A stretch of 64,000 bases of DNA from JBLNBN01 sp050260015 (lineage in GTDB: Bacteria; Bacteroidota; Ignavibacteria; Kapaibacteriales; UBA2268): assembly GCA_050260015.1 (NCBI GenBank), contig JBLNBN010000063.1, forward strand, positions 1 through 64,000, given 5' to 3'. A model generated the notes under the pieces. That model saw nothing but the letters and a program-made list of their open reading frames with translations, did no database searches and was not told the DNA's origin. A program made the translations under genes and the position numbers. Each line of letters starts with the position of its first letter. Position 1 is the first letter of the stretch. Positions 27,077 to 36,925 of the stretch are shown piece after piece.

Positions 27077-27165
27077 TGCGGCGCCTTATCCCGATTAACT
27101 AATATTTTCTTAACTTGCGCGTTTTAATCAAATGCAAATTCATAAAGCGCAGTAATAATTATAAT

Positions 27166-27729
27166 ATGGCTATACTACCAATATACAATTGCTTTCATCC
27201 AATCTTGAGAGAAAAAGCGCAAAAGGTCGAGCAAATAGACGATAGGATAAACCAACTCGTACGCGATATGTACGAGACGTTGTATAACATTTCCAACGGC
27301 GTCGGGTTGGCCGCAAACCAGGTTGGGGACCGCGCCTCCGTCATCGTAATAGACACTTCCATCGGCGACAAGAACAGGCAGCCGCGGCCCATTACAATGA
27401 TCAACCCGGTAATCGCACATTTCTCCGAAGAAACCGCCGAGGAGGCGGAGGGTTGCTTGAGCATCCCGGAACTGTTCGAGCAGGTGGAACGTCCCATATC
27501 GGTTCAAGTGGAATACGTCGACGTCAACGGTAAGGAGCATAAAGAAGAAGCCTCCGACTTTTTGGCGCGGGTAATGCAGCACGAGATCGATCACCTCAAC
27601 GGCATTCTCTTTACCGACAGGCTGACCGCCTTGAGGAAGATACTGGCCAAGAATAAGCTTAAAAAGATCAAGTCCGGGCAGGTGGAAACGGATTACCCGA
27701 TGATAAATCCGCCTAAAAACAAGCGGTGA
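27166..27729 (+). CDS. def: Peptide deformylase
   Basis: 187 aa from the ATG at 27166 (a frame extending to 27115 adds 17 residues not found in the family). All three family motifs are present: GVGLAANQVG (45-54), EGCLS (95-99, metal-binding Cys97) and QHEIDH (His139, Glu140, His143). The enzyme removes the formyl group from nascent N-terminal methionine at the ribosome exit and uses Fe2+. Length and the C-terminal extension (KNKLKKIKSG...) match Bacteroidota deformylases of about 185-195 aa. No clear Shine-Dalgarno is seen; the leader is AT-rich. A strong hairpin 20 bp after the stop ends transcription. Confidence 0.97.
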   Translation: MAILPIYNCFHPILREKAQKVEQIDDRINQLVRDMYETLYNISNGVGLAANQVGDRASVIVIDTSIGDKNRQPRPITMINPVIAHFSEETAEEAEGCLSIPELFEQVERPISVQVEYVDVNGKEHKEEASDFLARVMQHEIDHLNGILFTDRLTALRKILAKNKLKKIKSGQVETDYPMINPPKNKR

Positions 27730-27748
27730 CCGCGTTTGATAATAATAA

Positions 27749-27789
27749 AAAAGAGGTTTGCGAATATAAAGAAAACGCAAACCTCTTTT
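27749..27789. terminator. Bidirectional intrinsic terminator, def / GH18 gene
   Basis: A perfect 14-bp inverted repeat (arms 27749-27762 and 27776-27789, AAAAGAGGTTTGCG with its complement) with a 13-nt loop lies between two convergent genes. The A-rich left arm and T-rich right arm supply U-tracts on both transcripts. Confidence 0.9.
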
Positions 27790-27807
27790 ATAAATTTAAA
27801 TGACGCG

Positions 27808-29361
27808 TCACTTGCAGATATTGAACATCCTGCAGTCGTTATCGATCATTAAAATATATGTTCCCGGGACGGCGTTCTGTATAACAATTTGCCGGTCTCC
27901 CCGGTCGAAGCTCCATCCGTCGGTGTAGACGAGCTTGCCTAATAGGTCGTAAATCCGCACGCTTTTTGGCATGAACCCTGTTTGGTAGTTGGAGAGATTT
28001 ATTAAGAAATCTCCCTGGTTGGGATTTGGATAAATCTCGATAATCAGCCTATCCTTCGAGGCGGTAAATATCGGGCTATCCCATATATTTACCGGGTTGA
28101 ACGCCGCTTTTATACCGTTCCAGAGTTCGCGCCCCGCTCCCTGGTAACCTAAAGCCCATATCGCTATGCCGCCAAGCCCTTTGTCGCGAGCCATCGCGTA
28201 TTTATAGCCAAGACTCACGGAATCCTCGTACCAGCCCTGGTAATAGCTTGTATCGGACTTATATACGTACCATGGGGACTTTGCAGTATTGTCGAATTTC
28301 CTTCCGTGAGCCCGGCCTGCGGCCCGGATTTGATTGTATGCAATAGCGCGTCCCGGTTCAAGAGTCGGCGAATATTTGTTCAAATCCTTAACTTTCCACT
28401 CGTAACCGTACCAAGGGACGCCCAGCACGACTTTATCGGGGCTGATCCCCTGGTTCAGGTAATATTGGACCGAGGCGGAAACGGTATACTGTCCCCCGTC
28501 GAGAGGCGCAACGGGGCCTGCGTTAGAGCTCCCTGCCCAGGAATAATCGTATCCCATTAGCACGAGGTAATCGCAAATTTCCGAAAGAGCCTGCAAGTCC
28601 CATGCCCCGCTCCAGTCTATAGCCGGCGTCGCCATTGAAATCTCCGCGTTGGGAATCTTTTCTCTCATTCGAACGACTAAATTCTGCATAAAGGTAACTA
28701 AATTTAGTCGCTGCGAGGAGGGGACGTCTTCGAAGTCTATATTTACGCCGTCCGCGTTCTTTTGCATAACGAGATAAATAAGCGTCGTAATTAAAGTATT
28801 TTGCTTTGATTCGCTACTGAGTATAGCCGCGTTATTATTCGCTCCGAAATTAGTCGCCACGAGGACCACCTTAACGCCTAAATTGTGCGCGTAGTCCACT
28901 ATTTCCGTGGTTTGCCAGCCGTGCGCGGAAGTAAAGGAACCGGTTTTAGGATCGACGTCGAAGGAAAAATACCCAATGTGGCTAAGCGCCCCATAATCGA
29001 AATCCCTATACGCGCCCGGATCGATCCAAAACGGCAAGTATCCGAACACAACAGGCCGCTCGACGGCCGTACGCTTGCGCGGGGTTATATAGGGGGATTT
29101 CCCGTTTGGCTTCGCCCACCAAAAAGACGGGAGCCAATACTCGTCGCCACGGACGGCGTCCTCCGTCATTAGCTCCAGTTCCTCGGCGGAGAGGCTTTGG
29201 AAAAAATTCCTATCAATCGATTTATAATCTTCCGTTAAGTACTCGTATTGCCCGTGCTGTAATTCATGCACGGAATTATTACCGCTAGATATCGACATTC
29301 CGGCAACTAATATAAAAGAAAGTAAAAGCGCTGCTTTAGTCAAAAGCGATCTATTATTCAT
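27808..29361 (-). CDS. Secreted glycoside hydrolase family 18 protein with T9SS sorting domain
   Basis: 517 aa. A signal peptide (about 1-26) is followed by a pro-like region and a GH18 TIM barrel (about 100-420). The barrel carries VVFGYLPFW on strand 1 and the catalytic motif DGVNIDFE (Asp204, Asp209, Glu211 as acid), the form seen in YaaH/spore-germination-type GH18 enzymes; strand-6 MGYDYSWAG and the late GGIAIWALGYQ are also present. The C-terminus (about 440-517) is a T9SS type A sorting domain (IEIYPNPNQG, VRIYDLLGK, PGTYIL). It should be exported by T9SS to the cell surface or medium and act on beta-1,4-linked GlcNAc polymers such as peptidoglycan or chitin; the substrate is inferred. 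Its start overlaps the preceding gene's stop by 8 bp. Confidence 0.92.
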   Translation of the reverse strand: MNNRSLLTKAALLLSFILVAGMSISSGNNSVHELQHGQYEYLTEDYKSIDRNFFQSLSAEELELMTEDAVRGDEYWLPSFWWAKPNGKSPYITPRKRTAVERPVVFGYLPFWIDPGAYRDFDYGALSHIGYFSFDVDPKTGSFTSAHGWQTTEIVDYAHNLGVKVVLVATNFGANNNAAILSSESKQNTLITTLIYLVMQKNADGVNIDFEDVPSSQRLNLVTFMQNLVVRMREKIPNAEISMATPAIDWSGAWDLQALSEICDYLVLMGYDYSWAGSSNAGPVAPLDGGQYTVSASVQYYLNQGISPDKVVLGVPWYGYEWKVKDLNKYSPTLEPGRAIAYNQIRAAGRAHGRKFDNTAKSPWYVYKSDTSYYQGWYEDSVSLGYKYAMARDKGLGGIAIWALGYQGAGRELWNGIKAAFNPVNIWDSPIFTASKDRLIIEIYPNPNQGDFLINLSNYQTGFMPKSVRIYDLLGKLVYTDGWSFDRGDRQIVIQNAVPGTYILMIDNDCRMFNICK

Positions 29362-30715
29362 TTCTAACCATTATCTTATGATACATCCTGCGCGCGCCGA
29401 CACGCAATTCAATAAAATACGCCCCGGCAGTTAATTTTGTTCCGGGAGCGAAAGTTCTAACCTGCGAACCAGTCGAGGTTGAGCTAAAGCTTTCGGCGTA
29501 GAGCTCGCCTCCCATAGGATCATATATAGTGAGCCTGCAGGGTTGAGCCGCTTCCGCAATGAAAGAAACGTTGAAGCGATCCGATATTGGATTTGGGAAC
29601 ACTTCGAGCGCATTAATGGCAGCGGATTCGCGTACGCCGCTAGTTATGTAATCGGATTTGTAAAGCCCGGCGCCCTGAACCCCCGCCAGTACTTTAACTC
29701 CCTGGGCGGTAGCAGGCTCGTCCGGGATAGCGACGCGCGTTACGAGCGAATCCGCGGGCAGCCCCGATAAATGCTGCTCCCAGAATTGCCCTGCGTTGCC
29801 GCTAACGAATACGCCATAGGAACCGCAGGCTGCCGCCATAAATTCGGGATTCGTCGGATGCTCGACTAAATCGAAGACCTGGGCGTCCGGCGCTCCAAGC
29901 GCTTGCCAGGTCTTCCCCGTGTCGAGACTCATATATATGCCTTTGCCGATCGCAATGTTATTAAAAAGAACCTGGTCGGCGCCCGCATAAATATAATTTG
30001 GGTACTTCGAGGATTGTAGCACGGCGTTTATACGCAGTCCCTCCAACCCGCTTTCGTCCGAGAGCCAGGTTTTGCCGTTATCGTACGACCGGAGCACATG
30101 CCCCTGCGAACCGTCGTCGCCTGCCATAAAAATTAAATTAGGATTTACCTTCGAGCGAATGAGTCTACGGGATTGAACGTTCATATTCGCAACCGGGAAG
30201 CAAGCGCTCAGATCGGATTCAATAACTTTCAGGCCTGAATTCGTATTAACGGCCGAGGCTAAGAGCTTATCGACCCCGTTTTCGGTAATTTTTACGATAG
30301 AGGAGACCTGGTCGCTGCCCTCGCAGGCGACGTAATCAAGGTCCCACGTAGCCCCGTTATCCGTCGAGCGGACGACTCCGCCGGTAGACATAAATCTAAC
30401 GGACGCATAAAGATTGCCGGAGCCCGCTTCATGCACCCAGTACACGGCTCTCCCGGCAAGGCCTGCCGGAGCGAACGTCGCGCCTTTATCGACGCTCTTC
30501 ATGTATCCCCAACCGACGAAAGGAAATTCAATATCGCCTCGGGATATATCGGTAGGCAATGAATCCGACCCGACATAGAGCACGTTAGGATCAGTATCGG
30601 AGAATTTCAGGAAGTTAATATAAGGCAACGGCCCCTCAACCTTCGTCCAATTCTGCGCTTTAGCGTTCGCGAACGCGGCAATAATAACAATTGTAAAAAG
30701 TAACGCTTTCTTCAT
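29354..30715 (-). CDS. Secreted Asp-box beta-propeller protein with T9SS sorting domain
   Basis: 453 aa. A signal peptide (about 1-20, ending ANAKAQ) precedes a beta-propeller-like region with at least four Asp-box (BNR) motifs of the form S-x-D-x-G-x-T-[FW]: SVDKGATF, STDNGATW, SYDNGKTW and SLDTGKTW. The C-terminal 75 residues form a T9SS type A sorting domain (LEVFPNPISDRF, LTIYDPMGGELY, GAYFIELRVG). Such sialidase/Vps10-like propellers are often binding or structural rather than enzymatic; no sialidase Arg triad is evident. AAGGTG precedes the ATG. The downstream GH18 gene overlaps its 3' end by 8 bp, so the pair is translationally coupled and probably works together at the surface. Confidence 0.88.
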   Translation of the reverse strand: MKKALLFTIVIIAAFANAKAQNWTKVEGPLPYINFLKFSDTDPNVLYVGSDSLPTDISRGDIEFPFVGWGYMKSVDKGATFAPAGLAGRAVYWVHEAGSGNLYASVRFMSTGGVVRSTDNGATWDLDYVACEGSDQVSSIVKITENGVDKLLASAVNTNSGLKVIESDLSACFPVANMNVQSRRLIRSKVNPNLIFMAGDDGSQGHVLRSYDNGKTWLSDESGLEGLRINAVLQSSKYPNYIYAGADQVLFNNIAIGKGIYMSLDTGKTWQALGAPDAQVFDLVEHPTNPEFMAAACGSYGVFVSGNAGQFWEQHLSGLPADSLVTRVAIPDEPATAQGVKVLAGVQGAGLYKSDYITSGVRESAAINALEVFPNPISDRFNVSFIAEAAQPCRLTIYDPMGGELYAESFSSTSTGSQVRTFAPGTKLTAGAYFIELRVGARRMYHKIMVRNE

Positions 30716-30964
30716 AAAAACACCTTAAATAATTCTGTTATTGATTTAGTATTAAAGTTTATCCAATTACTTTTATAGTAGACGTATAAAAGAGTAATTT
30801 TATAAGAAATGTAACAAACTAATTTTTATTTTATCGTAAATCTTAATATTTTTGATTTCGTAGAAGCGCTTGAATAAATTTTGTGCGGGATCGTAACTTA
30901 ATTTATCGCTAGGGTGTCTACAGAAAATTAATAGAGCATTTTTTTTATTGGAATTAGGAACATG

Positions 30965-33900
30965 ATGAAAAAAACGTACTCGGGGAAGGTCTTTTCTTTA
31001 TTAATTCTTTGCTTTCTCGCATTTAACGCGAGCGGCCTTTATTCGCAGGCTGATTTAAGCAAGCCCGGAAAGGGGAAAAGGAATTTCTACGAGGACAGGC
31101 GGGACAAGCTACAAAGAGACGGCGATATAATAAAAAATCAGGAGAGGACCTGGAAACAATTCAAGCGTTGGGAATATTTCTGGGAACAGCGAGTATACCC
31201 TACGGGCGAATATCCAAACGCCGCTCAGATCTATAAAGATTATAAATCGTTTATGGCGATGCAAAAAAAGAGTCCAGCCGCTCAGGGCAACCAATGGACC
31301 TTAATAGGACCGGTAAACCGTCCGTCGAGCAACGACCCGGCTACGCAGGGAGTTGGCCGCGTGAACGTCGTCAGGTTCCACCCGCATAATCCCCAGGAGC
31401 TTTGGATTGGATCGGCTTCCGGGGGCGTATGGCGTTCGAAGGATTTTGGCGCTCACTGGGAACTCTTCCCATTTACCCAATTCCTTTCGCTCGGCGTCAG
31501 CGATATTATGTTCTCCCAGAGCGATCCTAACACAGTGTACGTAGCAACCGGCGACGCCGATGGAACGGTCGGCTCCGGCAGCAATTTCTATACGATAGGA
31601 ATTATTAAAACTACGGACGGCGGAGCAACCTGGAACGTCACCGGGTTTTCACGCCTTCTTTCAAATCAGCTAACTATAGGCAGGCTTTGGGTGCACCCGC
31701 AGGATCCCAATATCGTGCTCGCCGCTACTAACTTAGGCATATATAAAACTACGGACGGCGGCGCCAATTGGACTTCCAAACAAGCCGGCTACAATACGAT
31801 CGATATGGAGCAAGCTCCAGGCGACGTCAATAGGCTCTACGCCAGCACGTTCGGTTGGAGCGGGAGAAACTATATCCTTCGCTCGACAGATATGGGCGAG
31901 ACTTGGTCCGAATGCAAAAAAATTGAGAACACAATCCGCATAGCGATCGAAGTAACCCCGGCCGATCCCAATTACGTATACGCTTTAGCTTCGCGCAACG
32001 CGGGCTACGGCTTCCATTGCCTTACCATATCCGACGACAAAGGCGAGAACTGGACGGATATGCTGCATTACTCCTCGTCGCGCAACTTCCTCGGTTGGGG
32101 AACCGGCATAGGAAACGATACGCGCGGCCAGGGACAGTACGATCTTGCCTTGGCGGTTAGCCCCCTGGATCCTGAATTAATCTTTGTCGGCGGCGTCAAC
32201 GTTTGGAAGCTTCCGCAAATGGGCGCCGTTCAGACTATGGTCGGCCACTACTATGGCGGCGGAGCTCCCGGCGTTCATGCCGACCACCATGACTTGCGAT
32301 TTACGCCGGACGGCAAGAGGATAATTTCCACGAACGACGGCGGCGTGGATTGGATGGATGTTTCGTCAAATACCTGGACAAGCATTAAGGACGGACTTTC
32401 GATCACTCAAAATTATAAAATTGCATCCTCCGACGAGCACCCGGAAATTATTTATAACGGCGCGCAAGACAACGGCACAATGGGTTACAATAACGGCGCC
32501 TGGCGTTATGTAATGGGCGGCGACGGAATGGATTGCGCTTACGTCGGCTCCGATCCGAACATCGTCTTCGCCTCAATTTATTATGGATCTATAAGTAAAT
32601 CCTACAACGGCGGATCGACTTTTTCCGCCTCTATCAATCAAAATTATACGCAAGAAGTTGGCGCTTGGGTAGCCCCATTCCTTATTCATCCAACTAATAA
32701 AAATGTCACATACGCCGGTTTCTATAACGTTTGGCGTTCAAGCAACACGGGCGAGTATGGCTCTTGGAATAAAATATCTAACTTTGGAGAGCAAACGCCG
32801 CTCACCTCGTTGGCCGTTTCGGCTTCCGACGGAAACGTTATTTACGCCGCTACTCCTTCGAAGGTATGGGCTACGTTTAACTCCGGTAACTCATGGGAAG
32901 TGATTTATAACGGTTCGGCTTCTATTACTTCTTTAGCGGTGCACCCGACAAAGCCAAAAACGCTTTGGATCACGCAGTCCGGATTTAATGCAAAAAATAA
33001 AGTGTTCGAGTGGAACGGCGAGACGAAGACAATCAAGAATATTTCAGGAAACTTGCCGAACATACCAGTCAACGCGTTGATTTACCAAAAGAACTCCCCG
33101 GATAGACTTTATATCGGCACTGATATCGGCGTGTTTTATTCCGACTATAATTCCGCTCATTGGGAGCTATTCGGCGAAGGCTTGCCGAACGTAGTCGTGC
33201 AGGACCTCGACATAAGCTATGGAGCAACGCCCAAGCTGCGCGCCGGCACTTATGGCAGAGGAATTTGGGAAGCTCCCCTCCTGACTTGCTCTGGTAAGCA
33301 ACCTATTATCCAGGTTACTGGCGACACTGAATTCTGTAAGGGAGACAGCATTATTCTCGAAGCGAAAGTAGATCCATACCAATCGCATTTCGATTTCTCA
33401 TGGTCCGACGGTTGCAAAGAGAAGGTCAGGGTCGTAAAAGAAGCGGGCGATTACAGCATACAAATCATAGATCCTGGCACAGGTTGCGTTATACGTTCTG
33501 AAGCGGTATTTGTAAACGTAATTGAGCCGGCTCAAATCAACGTGGTAAGCAATACCGGTAAATTTGCGTTATGCGGCGACGACTCCGAATTGGACTTGAG
33601 CGCCAGCATAGGAAATTTCCGCAACTTTAAGTGGTCCACGGGCGATACGACTCGCAAAATAAAGATCACAAAACCCGGCGACTATTATGTCTCCGCGTTA
33701 ACGAGCGACGGTTGCACGGTAACGTCGCAAACGATAAACGTATGGCGTAAGACGGAATTCCCTGCAGGAGAAATTTACCAGCGCAAGGATACCATATTTG
33801 CTCCGGAAGGATCTAAATTTCAGTGGCTTTATAAAGGCCAAGAGATAAAAAATGCAACCAAGAGCTATTATGTTGTTCCCGACACATCGTTAGGCGAATA

Positions 33901-34228
33901 CAAGGTTCGCTACAGCGACGCCGACGGTTGCACGGTCACTTCAGCCGTTTACGACTTTATATCAGGAATCTCGGACGCTATCGCCGGTCAAAACGGTATT
34001 ATAGTTTCTCCCAACCCGGCTCTCGATCGATTAAAGGTTAATTTAGGCGTCGAAGCCGGCTCCGGTGCAACTCTAAGGATCTATAACGCGATAGGCGTTA
34101 AGTACCTGGAGCAGGCGGGCAATGGCGGTTCGTTCGAATTCGACGTAACTAAGCTCGCCCCGGGAGCATATTTCGTGGAAACTCAAGTTAACGGGAAGCG
34201 TTTCATTAATCCTTTCGTTAAAAGATAA
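30965..34228 (+). CDS. Large secreted Asp-box propeller protein with Ig-like region and T9SS sorting domain
   Basis: About 1087 aa. Two consecutive ATGs exist; AGGA stands 5 nt before the second (30965), which is preferred. A signal peptide (about 1-28, LFNASGLYSQA-type cleavage region) is followed by a helical, Lys/Trp-rich segment (30-110) and a long propeller region (about 110-780) with Asp-boxes TTDGGATW (near 216), TTDGGANW (near 261), STDMGETW (near 309) and SDDKGENW (near 360), resembling Vps10/sortilin-type proteins. Two or more Ig/PKD-like segments follow (about 780-1000) with paired cysteines, then a T9SS sorting domain (VSPNPALDRLKV, LRIYNAIGVKYLE, GAYFVETQVNG). It is divergent from the smaller propeller gene across about 250 AT-rich bp; a shared surface role is inferred. 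Confidence 0.9.
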   Translation: MKKTYSGKVFSLLILCFLAFNASGLYSQADLSKPGKGKRNFYEDRRDKLQRDGDIIKNQERTWKQFKRWEYFWEQRVYPTGEYPNAAQIYKDYKSFMAMQKKSPAAQGNQWTLIGPVNRPSSNDPATQGVGRVNVVRFHPHNPQELWIGSASGGVWRSKDFGAHWELFPFTQFLSLGVSDIMFSQSDPNTVYVATGDADGTVGSGSNFYTIGIIKTTDGGATWNVTGFSRLLSNQLTIGRLWVHPQDPNIVLAATNLGIYKTTDGGANWTSKQAGYNTIDMEQAPGDVNRLYASTFGWSGRNYILRSTDMGETWSECKKIENTIRIAIEVTPADPNYVYALASRNAGYGFHCLTISDDKGENWTDMLHYSSSRNFLGWGTGIGNDTRGQGQYDLALAVSPLDPELIFVGGVNVWKLPQMGAVQTMVGHYYGGGAPGVHADHHDLRFTPDGKRIISTNDGGVDWMDVSSNTWTSIKDGLSITQNYKIASSDEHPEIIYNGAQDNGTMGYNNGAWRYVMGGDGMDCAYVGSDPNIVFASIYYGSISKSYNGGSTFSASINQNYTQEVGAWVAPFLIHPTNKNVTYAGFYNVWRSSNTGEYGSWNKISNFGEQTPLTSLAVSASDGNVIYAATPSKVWATFNSGNSWEVIYNGSASITSLAVHPTKPKTLWITQSGFNAKNKVFEWNGETKTIKNISGNLPNIPVNALIYQKNSPDRLYIGTDIGVFYSDYNSAHWELFGEGLPNVVVQDLDISYGATPKLRAGTYGRGIWEAPLLTCSGKQPIIQVTGDTEFCKGDSIILEAKVDPYQSHFDFSWSDGCKEKVRVVKEAGDYSIQIIDPGTGCVIRSEAVFVNVIEPAQINVVSNTGKFALCGDDSELDLSASIGNFRNFKWSTGDTTRKIKITKPGDYYVSALTSDGCTVTSQTINVWRKTEFPAGEIYQRKDTIFAPEGSKFQWLYKGQEIKNATKSYYVVPDTSLGEYKVRYSDADGCTVTSAVYDFISGISDAIAGQNGIIVSPNPALDRLKVNLGVEAGSGATLRIYNAIGVKYLEQAGNGGSFEFDVTKLAPGAYFVETQVNGKRFINPFVKR

Positions 34229-34249
34229 AGGATAGCAGGGAGGCGGCTC

Positions 34250-36166
34250 ATGCTTAAAAGTATGGAGAAATTGCCGGCCCTCAAAGCGCTCGCCGCGTTT
34301 TTAATTGGTTTTGCGGTTTATTCCGCGCTTAGACCTTCAATGGAAATAATCGCCGCCGTCGCAGCAATAACGCTTGCGACGGCGGTTTTGTATTATGCGT
34401 CCGCCGGAGCTGGTTCTATCGAATTTAAGCCGGCTAAAACGGGCTTAACGCCCGCCGCGCTCTACGTCGCGATTTCATTTTGCTGCGCTCTCGCGATATA
34501 TGGCTCCGGCGCATCCCGAAGAATAGAAATCCCATTGGAGCGCTTCCCTGAGATGCCCGCACTTGCAAAGGGGAGAGTCGTTAAAGTGCTTTCCTGTACG
34601 AGCGGCAAAACGCGCCTGGCGCTCGAAGGCTCCCTGGACGCCAAGCCGCTTTCAAAGCTCCGCGACCAGGGCGTTCTGGTTAATATTTATGGGGCGAAGA
34701 AAATCGAGGTCGGGGACGAATTGCTCGTCTCGGGAAAAGCGCGCTTCCCGAAGAGAGCGGCGCTGACCGACGAATTCGACGAGGCGGCATGGCTGCGCGC
34801 GTTGGACGTATCCTGGGTAATGCGCGCCAAGTCGACCGACATAGCGATAACTGGTAAGAGGCGCGGCGTTATATACTACTCAAAACTTGCCTCCGAGGCC
34901 ATTCAAAGTCAAATTAATACGCTTTACGAGCAGACGAACAGCGGGTTGATTTCCGCCCTGTTGACGGGCGCGCGGACGGGGTTGCCCGCGGACGCGCAGA
35001 GAGAATTCTCGCTTACCGGAGTCGCGCATATTCTATCCGTGAGCGGTCTCCACGTAGGCGTTTTTGCCGCGGCTATAGCGGCGTTGCTCGGCTTCGTGAC
35101 GCTTCGCTGGGCAAAGTTCGCAATCTTTGCTGCGCTCGTAGCCGCTTTCGTTGCGGTAACCGGCTTTCAGCCTCCGGCGGTGAGAGCGGGGGGCGGGGCT
35201 ATTCTATTCTACTATTGCTCGGTTCGCGAACTCAGGGCGCATCCGTTAAACGTGATCTCTTTCGCCCTGCTGGCGTATCTATTTATTTCGCCGCAATTAA
35301 TTTACTCGGCTAGCTTCCAGATGTCCTCCGCGGCGGCTTTCGGCATTACTTTACTCTACAAGCCGTTTTTAGGGCTTTTTAGTAGAGCCTTTAAAGCACG
35401 GAACGCAGCCTGGGCGTTTTTCGCGCAGAGCTTTGCGATCAGCTTTGCGGCCGGCGCTGCGGTCAGCCCGATCGTCGCTTACTACTTTAACGTATTCTCG
35501 ATCGTCTCGCCGCTGGCAAATTTGTCCGCCGCCCCGCTCTCTTCGTTAGCGTTGATTTATGGGATGCTGAGCGTCGCATTTTCCTATTTTGCGCCTTGGG
35601 CCGCGGCCTGCTTTGCAGCCGTGGCGTCCTTTAGCGTGGACGTTTTGATTTATTTCAATAAGCTTGCGCTCGAGCTTCCCATGGCCTATATAGAAGGCTC
35701 CGCCGCATTCCCGGCCGCGTTGGGAGCGTCGCTGGCGATGGTTTACGTCGCTTTTTCTCGTTCGGCGAGGCATTTCGCTTTTCGCGCCGTCGTTTCTGTT
35801 GCTGCGATCGTACTGGCGTGGGGGTTGATTAATAAAGGGGCTGAAAGGAAAATTGAAATTTTTCCGCGCGATCAATATGTCGCAGTAATTGTTCCGGATA
35901 CGGCGAACAGGAAGATTGCGTTAATAGTCGACCGCAAGCCGCATACCTACCCGATTCGCGACTTGGCAATGGAAAATTACCTGATAAATGATAAAGATTT
36001 CTTAATTTTGGCGTTCGACGGCAACGCCGGTATCAATATCTGCGACGCCGTTAAAAAATCGAAGGCTGTGCGCGAAGAGAAACTCAGCTTTGCCGCGCTA
36101 AGATTTTTAAAGAACAGGCTGGATTTGCGCGAGCAACTCCCTCAGTTAACGAATGTGGATAAATAA
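34250..36166 (+). CDS. comEC: ComEC/Rec2 family DNA-uptake channel protein (no metallo-lactamase domain)
   Basis: 638 aa. Two or three N-terminal helices are followed by a soluble beta domain (about 95-200, DUF4131-like) and the Competence domain with multiple helices. Family segments VAHILSVSGLHVGVFAA (about 258-274) and TGFQPPAVRAG are clear. About 90 residues follow the last helix and contain no HxHxDH motif, so the C-terminal metallo-beta-lactamase-like domain of longer ComEC proteins is absent, as in many Bacteroidota. ComEC is the inner-membrane channel for transforming single-stranded DNA. GGAGG stands 6 nt before the ATG. It starts 22 bp after the T9SS cargo gene and opens a compact gene run that continues to yajC. 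Confidence 0.92.
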   Translation: MLKSMEKLPALKALAAFLIGFAVYSALRPSMEIIAAVAAITLATAVLYYASAGAGSIEFKPAKTGLTPAALYVAISFCCALAIYGSGASRRIEIPLERFPEMPALAKGRVVKVLSCTSGKTRLALEGSLDAKPLSKLRDQGVLVNIYGAKKIEVGDELLVSGKARFPKRAALTDEFDEAAWLRALDVSWVMRAKSTDIAITGKRRGVIYYSKLASEAIQSQINTLYEQTNSGLISALLTGARTGLPADAQREFSLTGVAHILSVSGLHVGVFAAAIAALLGFVTLRWAKFAIFAALVAAFVAVTGFQPPAVRAGGGAILFYYCSVRELRAHPLNVISFALLAYLFISPQLIYSASFQMSSAAAFGITLLYKPFLGLFSRAFKARNAAWAFFAQSFAISFAAGAAVSPIVAYYFNVFSIVSPLANLSAAPLSSLALIYGMLSVAFSYFAPWAAACFAAVASFSVDVLIYFNKLALELPMAYIEGSAAFPAALGASLAMVYVAFSRSARHFAFRAVVSVAAIVLAWGLINKGAERKIEIFPRDQYVAVIVPDTANRKIALIVDRKPHTYPIRDLAMENYLINDKDFLILAFDGNAGINICDAVKKSKAVREEKLSFAALRFLKNRLDLREQLPQLTNVDK

Positions 36167-36172
36167 GAGATC

Positions 36173-36925
36173 ATGTCAGAAATAAAGATAATGGAGCCCG
36201 GGATATTTCCTGGCGAGGAAATAATTGCCGGGTTTACGCTGAGCGATTACGAAGGATTTCCGCCTGACGGATTTTCAATAATGCCGACCCGTTTCGATTC
36301 GGAACCAATTTATTTAGAGAACGCCAATCAGCTGGCCCTGCAAATTGGCTTGCCGGCGGATAGGCTTCAATTCCAATTGCAAACGCATGGCAAAGAGGTC
36401 CGGGAAATTACAGCTACTGGCCGGCCGCGCGAACACGACGGCATGACGACTAACAAGCCGGGGATAGCTCTTTGCTCGACCGTGGCCGATTGCGCCGCGA
36501 TATTGCTATTCGATCCGGTGAATAAAGCAATCGCCTCGCTTCATTCCGGCTGGAAGGGTACCAAGCAGAACATATTAGGGGAAGGGATTCGCAGGATGGC
36601 GGAAAGGTACGGCAGCCGCCCGGGAGACCTGCTCGCCTACGTTTCTCCCGCGGCCTGCGGCGAGGATTACGAGGTCGGCGAGGACGTGGCTTCGCTCTTC
36701 CCGGAGTCGACCAAACCGCTTGGCGGCGGGAAATATCTATTCGACAACCGAGCTGAAATATTAAGGCAGGCTCTCGCTGCTGGTATGGTTCGAGAGAATA
36801 TGGAAATATCGGATGAATGCACGATTTCCGATAAGAGATTCCACTCTTTCCGTCGCGACGGCGAACTCTCCGGCAGGATGGTAGCATTCATCGCTTTGCG
36901 ACCGGAGCCGATCGATGTTCATTAG
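36173..36925 (+). CDS. pgeF: Peptidoglycan editing factor / multicopper-like purine nucleoside phosphorylase (YfiH family)
   Basis: 250 aa with the zinc site of the YfiH/laccase-domain family: LQTHGKEV supplies the first His, STVADCAAILLFD the Cys and HSGWKGTKQNIL the second His. Family proteins have been reported to act on purine nucleosides and, as PgeF, to remove wrongly incorporated L-Ser from UDP-MurNAc precursors in E. coli; which applies here cannot be decided. It starts 6 bp after comEC and its 3' end overlaps the VanZ-like gene by 11 bp, so it is in the same operon. The C-terminus, with ISDECTISDKRFHSFRRDG, is typical of the family. Confidence 0.93.
   Translation: MSEIKIMEPGIFPGEEIIAGFTLSDYEGFPPDGFSIMPTRFDSEPIYLENANQLALQIGLPADRLQFQLQTHGKEVREITATGRPREHDGMTTNKPGIALCSTVADCAAILLFDPVNKAIASLHSGWKGTKQNILGEGIRRMAERYGSRPGDLLAYVSPAACGEDYEVGEDVASLFPESTKPLGGGKYLFDNRAEILRQALAAGMVRENMEISDECTISDKRFHSFRRDGELSGRMVAFIALRPEPIDVH

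Noticed and set aside
29354..34228. Sialidases, because of the Asp-box repeats
   Set aside because: Asp-boxes occur in many propeller proteins. I could not find the Arg triad or other catalytic residues of sialidases, so only a propeller-type call is made.
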